Notes under the pieces: generated by a model
Seen by the model: the letters and a program-made list of their open reading frames with translations, nothing else
Told to the model about the DNA's origin: nothing
Database searches by the model: none
Shown: positions 29,658-36,719 of the stretch, piece by piece
Position numbering within the stretch: the first letter of the stretch is position 1
Layout of the letters: each line of letters opens with the position of its first letter
Program-made: the position numbers and the translations under genes
From: Bacteroidota bacterium
GTDB lineage: Bacteria; Bacteroidota; Bacteroidia; Bacteroidales; Prolixibacteraceae
Assembly (NCBI GenBank): GCA_024278975.1
Contig: JAJRSD010000113.1
Coordinates: 1 to 64,000 of the forward strand
DNA: 64,000 bases
Direction: 5' to 3'

Positions 29658-31607
29658 TTAAAATTTTCTGGCTATTTGCAGGTAAACACTATTAAAATCG
29701 GTATCGTCGCCGAGGTAGTTGCGGCGGTAGAATTCAACTCCGGCAGTAATGTAAATTTGCCTGATAATAGTTGTGAATTCGCTGCTTGCTCTTAATAGAT
29801 CGAGGTCTATCTCCGGTCCTCTCTGTTGGCGGTAACTCATAATAAAGTCGATTTTGGTAGTTGCATTAAACTGGTAGGCTGTCGATCCCGAGAGGTCGGA
29901 ATATTTCCGGTTTATATTTTCGTCCACCATATCGTAATCTCTGATATTGCCATTTACCGAGAACGTAAATTTCTTGATCCTTTTTTGGATGTTCAGAAAA
30001 TACCTCATCATTTTATATGGGGTAACAGTGCTGTTTTGGTCTTCGTATTCGGCACCAATTTCAACAAAACCAACCTTAATTTTACTTCCATAAATATTTT
30101 GGTTGATGTAGTTCAAAATCAACAAATCCGATTTCTCAATGTTGTTGTAGTCCATAAAATGACCCTGATAGTATAACTCTAAGAAACGGTTAAAAAGAGT
30201 GATGATCGCGTTGAACCGGTTCGAAATGGCATCGTATTTATACGATCCCTCCTGCACTGCAACATAATCGACAAACACAAACGAGTTGTTCTCAATCTGT
30301 CCGCCGGGTACGCGTTGAATTTCGGTGTAAGCCCCTTTTTCAATTAGTATGTAATCGAAATCGCGCTGGTAAATTATTGTGCCGGTACCATCTTTTACTA
30401 CTATGGTTGCCATACTGATATAGGGTTTCGCCAGGGTTGTTATTTCACCGTCGATAAGTCTTACCGCTTCATTGAAAATGGGGATTGTAACCGTTTCGTT
30501 GTCCATGGAATTTCGCAATAACGAGTAGTTGTATGCGAGGTTTAAGTTTCCGGTGGGGATTTTTTTTGTATAGATAAACTCGAAGCCGGTCTGGGTTCTT
30601 GTTTCGAGATAAAGCGAGTGGTTAATCACTGAATAGTCGTAATAAATCCGGCTGCTCAGGCTCGAAAAAAGCTGATGGCTTAAACTTGTATTTATCTTAT
30701 TTTGGTTCGAAAGCTGGGCTTGCTGCTGGTGGTTATATAAATTGTAGGTAGTTCGGAACCTGAAATTGCGGGGCAGTTCGAAATTGAGGCTTTCGGTGGC
30801 ATTGAAAGTGTGGTACGCCTGATCGCCTTTCCGGTTGTAGTCGTATATAAACGAGCGGAAAGAGTACCTTTTATCTTTATCGAAAAAGAGGCTGTTGGTA
30901 AGGTTGAAATTGTCGGTTGTGTTTTGTATCTCAAAAGAGTTGGCGTCGCGCCTGAAGTATTTATTGTGCGAATAGGTTAGTTCGTTGCGGTCGTTTTTCG
31001 AGAACGATTTTAGTGTTGATACTTCAAAGTTCTCCTGCTCGGTTTTAAAGCTCCGGTCGTTCTCTATCTCAAGCTGATCCCATTTTAAGTTGTTGTAACG
31101 AACATTCACCGGAAGGAATTTTGTTCTTATATAGAGCGAGCTTCCCCACCTGACGGTGTTTGTTTTTATGTTGGTCAGGTTTTCGCGGTTGCTGTAGTTT
31201 TCGCTTAAATTGTAGAACGAGCTTAAAGTAACTGCTTTGTTGCTAAAAAGTTTTGCCCCGAGGTTTAGTGCCTTTAGGGTGCGCACCTCCGAACGGTCGG
31301 GGGTAATCAGGTAATCGTCGAGATCGGTACCGGGACTATATTCGCCCCCGATATCGAGGATCAGAAAATTGGGGTGATAGATGTAACTTTGTGTGTTAAG
31401 TTTCATGCCTCCCGAAAAATAGGTGCTCTTTTGGAATTCGTAAAAATCGTTTATTGTGGTGTGCTTCTCACGGTAAAATCCCTTTACGTTTAGTTCCCCG
31501 TCTAACGAAGTAAACCTCCAAAATGCGGGCTCGAACTCACCGTTTTGCGAATAACCAGCAAAAGGCAGGAGGAGTAAAAGGCAATATTTTAGGATTTTTG
31601 TTTTCAA
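29658..31607 (-). CDS. Outer-membrane beta-barrel, candidate cytochrome porin
   Basis: A 649-residue exported protein with a signal peptide (cleaved after LPFAGYSQ) and repeated amphipathic strands with alternating aromatic residues over the whole length. It ends in aromatic YLQIARKF, as outer-membrane barrels do. I see no TonB plug or haem motif. The only plausible start is a TTG at 31607. The length and strand density resemble the MtrB/PioB/OmbB class of barrels that sheathe multihaem cytochromes, but the sequence alone does not show homology. It lies between the 15-haem gene and a 9-haem lipoprotein gene, which is the reason for proposing a conduit role. Confidence 0.65.
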   Translation of the reverse strand: MKTKILKYCLLLLLPFAGYSQNGEFEPAFWRFTSLDGELNVKGFYREKHTTINDFYEFQKSTYFSGGMKLNTQSYIYHPNFLILDIGGEYSPGTDLDDYLITPDRSEVRTLKALNLGAKLFSNKAVTLSSFYNLSENYSNRENLTNIKTNTVRWGSSLYIRTKFLPVNVRYNNLKWDQLEIENDRSFKTEQENFEVSTLKSFSKNDRNELTYSHNKYFRRDANSFEIQNTTDNFNLTNSLFFDKDKRYSFRSFIYDYNRKGDQAYHTFNATESLNFELPRNFRFRTTYNLYNHQQQAQLSNQNKINTSLSHQLFSSLSSRIYYDYSVINHSLYLETRTQTGFEFIYTKKIPTGNLNLAYNYSLLRNSMDNETVTIPIFNEAVRLIDGEITTLAKPYISMATIVVKDGTGTIIYQRDFDYILIEKGAYTEIQRVPGGQIENNSFVFVDYVAVQEGSYKYDAISNRFNAIITLFNRFLELYYQGHFMDYNNIEKSDLLILNYINQNIYGSKIKVGFVEIGAEYEDQNSTVTPYKMMRYFLNIQKRIKKFTFSVNGNIRDYDMVDENINRKYSDLSGSTAYQFNATTKIDFIMSYRQQRGPEIDLDLLRASSEFTTIIRQIYITAGVEFYRRNYLGDDTDFNSVYLQIARKF

Positions 31608-31636
31608 ATTATTTCGAGTTCATAGTTTCTCTGAAA

Positions 31637-31715
31637 AGTCATCAGATGAATCATTTTGCAAAAGCACAGGAAATTCAAACCTTGCAATCCGTTGGTTAAA
31701 ATTCATCAGATGACT
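31637..31715. repeat. MITE-like element, copy 1
   Basis: A 79-base element with ends AGTCATCAGATGAAT and ATTCATCAGATGACT, nearly inverted repeats. Its inside (CACAGGAAATTCAA, then GCAATC-GTTGGTTA) is shared with 58450-58530. The nonamer CATAGTTTC occurs on both sides (31621-31629 and 31718-31726), possibly a trace of target duplication. The rest of the 190-base gap up to 31797 is a CT-rich low-complexity stretch. Confidence 0.6.
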
Positions 31716-31797
31716 AACATAGTTTCGAGTTAATATATTCCATCTTGTATCTCATTTCTTATATCTCACCTCTCATCTCTCACCTCTTCCCCCTCCC

Positions 31798-32625
31798 CTA
31801 ATTAAACATATATCTGTCGTCGCCGCCGTGCGGGTTATGGCACTCGGTGCAGTCGGCATCTTCAATATCGGCATGCTCTTCGTTTTTAAGTATCTGTTTG
31901 GTTTCGTGGCAGTGGTAGCACAACTGCTGCCCGGTTTTTATTAACAGTTTTTCTTTGCCCGAGCGGTGTGGTGTATGGCATGCCGAGCAGTAACCGCCGG
32001 CAACCGGACCGTGTAAAACTGTATATTGTTCCTTAAAATCGTCGTGGCACTGGGTGCAGGTACCGGGTTGCAGCAACGAGTGGTTCTTACTACCGTGCGG
32101 ATTGTGGCAGGTGGTGCAGTCGGCTTTGTCCGAGCTGTCGTGGAAATCGCTTTTGTAAACCTGCTCCGGTTTGTGGCAGCGCAGGCACATCTCCTGTCCG
32201 GTTTTCAGCAGTAAATTTTTATCTTTTGCTTTGTGTGGCTGGTGGCACTCGGTACAAAACCCACCAGCTGCCGGACCATGCTCGTATCTGTACTGTTCAC
32301 TAAAATTGGTGTGGCAACTGTAACACAATCCGGGTTGCGACTGTTTAAGGCTACCCATACTTCCCTTATCGTGACAGGCAGCGCACTCTCTGTTTCGGTA
32401 GGGCTGATGAATAGTAGAAGTTGGTTTTTGTGCCATGGCAAAAATGGCGGTCGAATCGGCACCAATTTGTTGGGTAGAATCTGTTGCAAAATCCTCTGCC
32501 TCTATTTCATCGGGATTGGGAACATTATCGAAAAAGAAAGCCAATGTTTTATAATGCTTTTGTGTTGAACATGCTATTATAAAAACAGCAAAAATAAGGA
32601 GTATGTATTTTTTTGCATTCGACAT
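31798..32625 (-). CDS. Nonahaem cytochrome c lipoprotein
   Basis: A 275-residue protein with a lipobox (FIIACS, acylated Cys19), so membrane-anchored. After an acidic linker (about 30-75) there are nine CxxCH motifs: CAACH, CYSCH, CTECH, CLRCH, CTTCH, CTQCH, CSACH, CYHCH and CTECH. The last eight fall into two tandem four-haem repeats of about 75 residues with matching landmarks: EQYRYEHGPAAGGFC against EQYTVLHGPVAGGYC, LLLKTGQEMC against LLIKTGQQLC, and DCTTCHNPHG against DCTECHNPHG. This shows internal duplication. It starts 9 bases after the NHL lipoprotein gene. Anchoring on the outer membrane next to the barrel is inferred. Confidence 0.9.
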   Translation of the reverse strand: MSNAKKYILLIFAVFIIACSTQKHYKTLAFFFDNVPNPDEIEAEDFATDSTQQIGADSTAIFAMAQKPTSTIHQPYRNRECAACHDKGSMGSLKQSQPGLCYSCHTNFSEQYRYEHGPAAGGFCTECHQPHKAKDKNLLLKTGQEMCLRCHKPEQVYKSDFHDSSDKADCTTCHNPHGSKNHSLLQPGTCTQCHDDFKEQYTVLHGPVAGGYCSACHTPHRSGKEKLLIKTGQQLCYHCHETKQILKNEEHADIEDADCTECHNPHGGDDRYMFN

Positions 32626-32634
32626 ATTAAAGCA

Positions 32635-33705
32635 TCACTTTTTTTGCATTATTGCCCCGTAAACTCCAATTTTATCTTTCCCGTATTGACTGGTAACAAA
32701 TACAAGGTATTTCAGTGTATAGTCAGCGTCAACATATTTTGTAAAATATTCAATGTGGTTATAGTCGATTGTTATACCGGCAGGCAGGTACATTCCACCC
32801 GGGCCTCCGGTGTTGCCACCAAAGAACATTAATAACTGCCCCTTTTCGTTAAAAATCTGCGTGTTTTCGAAACCGGTATCAACTACAAAAAGGTTCTCCT
32901 CTTTATCAACTGCAATCCCTTTTGGGCGTACAAACTGCCCGAGATTACGTCCGTAGCTTCCAAGCGAAGATAAGTAATTCCCTTTGTGGTCGTAAGTCTT
33001 TATTTTAAACTCCCCAAAATCGGTTACATAAACCTTTTTATCGGTAATGTAAATATTAGTGGGTTGGTAGAGCCGCCCCTCTTCGCCATCTTCACCGCCC
33101 GAAAATGAGAAGAGTAACTTGTTGGGTTTTGCCTGTTCGAAAACATCAACTTTATTGTTTTTTATATCTGTTACCCAAATTTTGTTATCGAAAACATTTA
33201 CATCGGTGGGTTTATATTCGCTACCCAAACCAAAAGCATTTACATAATTCAGGTTGTTGTCGAAAATTACCACCTGTTTTCTCTCCCCGTCGGCAATATA
33301 TAAAAAGCTGTTTTTGTCAACAAAACAATTTAACGGCTTTTTTAATGTTCCTTTTCCCGTGGGTTTAAAATATTCAAAACTATTTTTTTTAAGGTTAATA
33401 ATCTCCAGCCCCTCCAACTCAAGGTCGCAGATATAAATTTTGTTGTTCCCTATTTCGATACCGAACGGTTTAATAATTGGCAGCGAGACCTTTTCGCCAA
33501 CAATTAGTTTCGAGAATTTCGATTGATTTTGAAAAGCTTTGGAACTGCTAAAGCTGGTTAGGAATTGAAGCCGTGCAGTATCGGGCGGTGCAGGGTATAA
33601 AATAGTTGTGGCACCCGATTTCGACAATTTTGAAGTTTTGCACGAACTGAACAGGATCACTCCGGCGATTAGGAATACGGTATAGAAGATAAATTTTCGA
33701 TACAT
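32635..33705 (-). CDS. NHL-repeat beta-propeller lipoprotein
   Basis: A 356-residue lipoprotein. The ATG at 33705 is chosen because it starts the signal peptide with lipobox LFSSC (Cys22). From about residue 75 the protein consists of NHL/6-bladed propeller units such as KPFGIEIGNNKIYICDLEL, YQPTNIYITDKKVYVTDFGE and VRPKGIAVDKEENLFVVDT, each about 45 residues. NHL propellers bind partner proteins or ligands and are often found beside multihaem cytochromes. It is the first gene of a pair with the 9-haem lipoprotein, and a second NHL protein (40056-41093) lies elsewhere in the block. A scaffold role is inference. Confidence 0.85.
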   Translation of the reverse strand: MYRKFIFYTVFLIAGVILFSSCKTSKLSKSGATTILYPAPPDTARLQFLTSFSSSKAFQNQSKFSKLIVGEKVSLPIIKPFGIEIGNNKIYICDLELEGLEIINLKKNSFEYFKPTGKGTLKKPLNCFVDKNSFLYIADGERKQVVIFDNNLNYVNAFGLGSEYKPTDVNVFDNKIWVTDIKNNKVDVFEQAKPNKLLFSFSGGEDGEEGRLYQPTNIYITDKKVYVTDFGEFKIKTYDHKGNYLSSLGSYGRNLGQFVRPKGIAVDKEENLFVVDTGFENTQIFNEKGQLLMFFGGNTGGPGGMYLPAGITIDYNHIEYFTKYVDADYTLKYLVFVTSQYGKDKIGVYGAIMQKK

Positions 33706-33849
33706 AAAATTACTGTTTATTGTAAAAATAGGATTTATATTAATTGGGCAATGCAACTGCCCGTAATTTTTTAAATAAACCCATTTTTGAGCCCACTTCT
33801 CCAAAAAGTAAAAAAATGAACTTTTAGTCATCTGATGACTTGGTGTCGA

Positions 33850-34230
33850 GTCAGGTTGGCGCTTGCCCCTTCGTCATGCTGTCTAAAGGACTCCTCTGAG
33901 AATTTATTTCAGCATCTCCTTGTGTTTTATGAGATTCCGAAACGAGTTCGGAATGACGGGCTCCGAAACAAGTTTGGAATGACGAGCCTGAAACGAGTTG
34001 CCAATGCCAGATTCTTTTAAAAGACCCTGAAACAAGTTCTCCATGTGAGTCCTTTGGACAGAGTGACGTTCAAATGTAATATGGCGTTTATAAATACCGT
34101 CGTGCTGAACTTGATTCAGTACCTCCCAGTGTTTTATGAGATTCCGAAACGAGTTCGGAATGACGGGCTCCGAAACAAGTTTGGAATGACGAGCCTGAAA
34201 CGAGTTTAGAATGACGAGCCTGAACCATGA
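33850..34230. repeat. REP-like hairpin cluster with a 78-base exact duplication
   Basis: This fills most of the 600-base gap between two cytochrome transcription units. It contains repeated hairpin modules of the ATTCCGAA-acgag-TTCGGAAT-GACG type and decayed relatives. A 78-base block at 33922-33999 is repeated exactly at 34129-34206. A reading frame of 125 codons on the minus strand is made only of these repeats and is not a gene. A small GGGCA-N7-TGCCC hairpin (33746-33762) lies nearer the NHL gene. Confidence 0.8.
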
Positions 34231-34258
34231 TACTTGACCTGACAGTTGTACCCTTTCA

Positions 34259-34290
34259 ACAAAAAAAAGGCGATTTTGCAATCGCCTTTA
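34259..34290 (-). terminator. Rho-independent terminator
   Basis: Stem GGCGATT/AATCGCC with a 4-base loop, followed on the minus strand by eight T. It lies 20 bases after the stop of the tetrahaem gene 34310-34933. Confidence 0.88.
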
Positions 34291-34309
34291 AAATATTGTT
34301 TTGCCGGTT

Positions 34310-34933
34310 TTATTTGTTGTGGCATGTTAAACAGAGTGCACTTGCAGCATTGCTAATTACAAGTAATTTGCTGTTTCCTGCAGCATCATGAACGTCATGA
34401 CATGATGCACATTCCATTTTATTTCCTATTAACAGGTCGGCATCTATTGTACCACCAAGACCAGAATTTGCAGTAGTTGGATCAAAAAGTTCACCGTCAG
34501 TAGTAGCCAGAGCAGCATCGTAAGTAAACGAAATAGGATGCTCACTACGTAGGTCTGTTCCAATTAGATCACCTCCCGTTACATATACATTTCCATTGGT
34601 TGTTCCCCCGTAATTATCAACAGCAACTGTTCCGTCGTGGCAACTTAAACAAAGTTTTGAACTTGCCCCCGGCTGTCCCATTGTTGCATCTATTGTTGAA
34701 GAAGTGTATGGAGTAAAGCTTGCTGTAGTCACTTCATGATTCCAAAGAGGCGCGTCGCTAACCGATATGTCAGCTCCATGCGGGGTATGGCAAACTACAC
34801 ATATCTGACCATTCCCGTTGTTATTCCAATTTTCTCCACTAAAGTCATGAGCAGAATTTGCAATTTGCCCAAATCCAACAGTTGCAATAGCTGCAACAAA
34901 AAGTAATGTAAAAAGTAATTTCATCGATTTCAT
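34310..34933 (-). CDS. Tetrahaem cytochrome c with own regulatory region
   Basis: A 207-residue exported cytochrome (signal peptide ending ATVGFGQ, about residue 23) with four haem motifs: CVVCH, CLSCH, CASCH and CLTCH. Its layout matches the first 190 residues of the 12-haem protein at 38363-40054: H-D/N-F/L-S after the signal peptide, CHTPH then APLWN, LCLSCHDGTVA, EHPISFTYDA, then C-CHD-HD. The two are therefore paralogues of one module. The gene is monocistronic: a clear terminator follows. Upstream lie a sigma-54-like promoter, paired upstream repeats and an FNR-type palindrome. It is the likely main target of the neighbouring sigma-54 activator (inference). Residue 1 or 4 may be the true start. 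Confidence 0.9.
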   Translation of the reverse strand: MKSMKLLFTLLFVAAIATVGFGQIANSAHDFSGENWNNNGNGQICVVCHTPHGADISVSDAPLWNHEVTTASFTPYTSSTIDATMGQPGASSKLCLSCHDGTVAVDNYGGTTNGNVYVTGGDLIGTDLRSEHPISFTYDAALATTDGELFDPTTANSGLGGTIDADLLIGNKMECASCHDVHDAAGNSKLLVISNAASALCLTCHNK

Positions 34934-34978
34934 AATATTTAATTTTAAATGTTTATTTTAATCTTCCGCCCATTGTTT

Positions 34979-34993
34979 ACAACATGTGTGCCA
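34979..34993 (-). promoter_or_regulatory. Candidate sigma-54 (-24/-12) promoter
   Basis: On the minus strand the sequence is TTTGGCACACATGTTGTAA. It matches the sigma-54 consensus TTGGCACG-N4-TTGCA except for A in place of the last -24 G and T in place of the -12 C. Spacing is exact. The predicted transcript start is near 34967, 34 bases before the cytochrome ATG at 34933. A sigma-54 activator gene lies immediately upstream. Confidence 0.5.
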
Positions 34994-35218
34994 AAGTTTG
35001 TAATGCGCAGTAATACAGAGTGTTATGAGTAAAGATATTGAATTTATATTATCGGGTTAAAAACTTGTTTTTTTGCTGGGCTTGTTAATATTAAAATTGT
35101 ACAAAAAAGTTATCTCGTTACACTATCTCCTTGTTTTTTTCTAAATGGCTGATAATCATGTATTCTGTACAATATGTTTTTTTATTGTAAAACCGAGGAA
35201 ACCCGCGTGCTTACTGTA

Positions 35219-35232
35219 TTGACATATATCAA
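35219..35232. promoter_or_regulatory. FNR/CRP-type palindrome
   Basis: TTGACATATATCAA matches TTGAT-N4-ATCAA at 9 of 10 positions. It shares its ATAT centre with the site at 47461-47474. It lies about 290 bases upstream of the tetrahaem gene start, next to the paired repeats. Confidence 0.5.
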
Positions 35233-35274
35233 TGGGTGATTTGCCCCATGGGTTATTGGGTGATTTGCCCCATT
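35233..35274. promoter_or_regulatory. Paired 16-base direct repeats, candidate activator sites
   Basis: GGGTGATTTGCCCCAT occurs exactly at 35234-35249 and again at 35258-35273, 24 bases apart. Each copy is an imperfect dyad (TGGG...CCCA). Their position about 270-305 bases upstream of the predicted sigma-54 start is what upstream activating sequences of NtrC-type regulators look like. Binding by the adjacent regulator is inference. Confidence 0.45.
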
Positions 35275-35303
35275 GTTTTTAATCATCTGATAACTTTTCG
35301 GAA

Positions 35304-35336
35304 ATTGTCGGCGTCACTGCGAGTGACACCGACAAT
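35304..35336 (-). terminator. Long hairpin after the response regulator gene
   Basis: The arms 35304-35318 and 35322-35336 (ATTGTCGGCGTCACT and its near complement) form a 15-pair stem with one mismatch and a 3-base loop. It sits 12 bases past the regulator stop. No T run follows on the minus strand, so it may act as a transcript-end stabiliser rather than a classic terminator. Confidence 0.55.
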
Positions 35337-35348
35337 AGACAACGCTCT

Positions 35349-36719
35349 CTATAAATTATGTTTTTTCTTTTTGTAACGGAGTGTATCGCGCGAAATATCG
35401 AGAAGCTTTGATGCTTTTGTCTGGTTGTAGTTAGCCATTTCGAGGGCACGTACAATAATTTGTTTCTCAATATTTTCCAAAGAGATCCCTTCTTCGGGAA
35501 AATCGATTAAACAGTTGTTTTGTGTATGGCTTTGCGGTGTCATATTATTTATTTCGCACGGAAGTGCCCCAACTTGCAGGGTGGTGCCCGATTGTAGTAT
35601 AACAGCTCTTTCAACAACATTTCGCAGCTCCCTTACATTGCCCGGCCAGTCGTAATTCTCCAGTAGTTTTTTTGCCTCGGGGTCGATCTGTTTAATCTTT
35701 TTACGGAACATTTCGTTGAAAAGGGCGATAAAAAAACTGAGAAAAGGGGCAATATCCTCTTTTCTTTCACGCAGTGACGGGATTTCGATCTGAAATACCT
35801 GTAACCGGTAATAGAGATCTTCGCGAAAAAGTTTCTGCTGAATCGACTCTTTCAGGTTTTTGTTTGTGGCGGCAATCACCCGCACATCAACCGGAATATC
35901 TTTTGTTCCACCAATCCGCCGTATCATCCTGTTTTCGAGAGCCGTTAAAAGTTTCACCTGCGTAGTGAGACTAATCTCGCCAATTTCATCGAGAAAAACG
36001 GTACCACCTTCGGCAATTTCATAAAGTCCTTTTTTGAGTTTTTTAGCGTCGGTAAAAGCCCCCTTCTCATGACCAAAAAGCTCGCTTTCCAGGAGTGTAT
36101 CGGGCAGCGACGAGCAGTTAATTGTAACAAAAGGCTTTGTTTTTCGGTTGCTGTCGTTGTGTATTGCCCGGGCAAAAACATCTTTTCCCGTTCCGCTTTC
36201 GCCAAGTAGGAGTATCGTGGTGGCATCGGTTTTTGCAATCTTTTTCGAAACCTGTACAATTTGCTTCATCACGGTTGACTCGTGTACTATACTGTCGAAA
36301 GTTATCTCCTCTTTTTGTTGCCTGCGCAACAGAAGTAGCTCATTTTTTATGTTTATTTTTTCGGCAATATTTTCGGCAATCACAAAAATCTCGTCGAATG
36401 AGAATGGTTTACGTATGTATTCAAACGCCCCTTTTTTCATTGCTGCCACGGCAACATCAACCGATTCGTAGGCGGTCATAAAAATAATATTTGCATCTTC
36501 ATTCATCTCCTTTATGGTGGAAATTACTTCCAGTCCCTGTATTCCCGGCAGATGGTTGTCAACAAAGACCAGATCGGGATAATGGGTTTCGAACAGTTTT
36601 AGCCCCTCTTCGCCCGACCCGGAAGTAAACACTTTGTGCCCCTTTGAAGTTAGTTTTTTTTCAAACGACCAACGGATCAGCCTTTCATCGTCAATAATTA
36701 AAATTTTCAAGGGTTTCAT
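35349..36719 (-). CDS. NtrC-family sigma-54-dependent response regulator
   Basis: A 456-residue cytoplasmic activator. The receiver domain (1-120) has the acidic pair Asp10-Asp11, phospho-acceptor Asp54 (VFVDNHLPG), Thr82 and Lys104. The AAA+ domain (about 143-375) has Walker A GESGTGKD (173-180), the sigma-54 contact loop GAFTDA (220-225, the common variant of GAFTGA) and Walker B FLDEIGE (242-248). A Fis-type helix-turn-helix ends the protein (NYNQTKASKLLDISRDTLRY). Its ATG overlaps the kinase stop by 4 bases (ATGA), so the pair is translationally coupled. The nearby sigma-54-like promoter and paired repeats suggest it controls the tetrahaem gene and perhaps the block. Confidence 0.95.
   Translation of the reverse strand: MKPLKILIIDDERLIRWSFEKKLTSKGHKVFTSGSGEEGLKLFETHYPDLVFVDNHLPGIQGLEVISTIKEMNEDANIIFMTAYESVDVAVAAMKKGAFEYIRKPFSFDEIFVIAENIAEKINIKNELLLLRRQQKEEITFDSIVHESTVMKQIVQVSKKIAKTDATTILLLGESGTGKDVFARAIHNDSNRKTKPFVTINCSSLPDTLLESELFGHEKGAFTDAKKLKKGLYEIAEGGTVFLDEIGEISLTTQVKLLTALENRMIRRIGGTKDIPVDVRVIAATNKNLKESIQQKLFREDLYYRLQVFQIEIPSLRERKEDIAPFLSFFIALFNEMFRKKIKQIDPEAKKLLENYDWPGNVRELRNVVERAVILQSGTTLQVGALPCEINNMTPQSHTQNNCLIDFPEEGISLENIEKQIIVRALEMANYNQTKASKLLDISRDTLRYKKKKHNL

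Noticed and set aside
33904-34281. A 125-codon minus-strand reading frame
   Set aside because: It is made wholly of REP-like hairpin repeats, and its protein repeats the same NSFRNLIKH phrase.
36045-36062. GAFTDA as a defect in the sigma-54 contact loop
   Set aside because: GAFTDA is a known natural variant of GAFTGA in active sigma-54 regulators.
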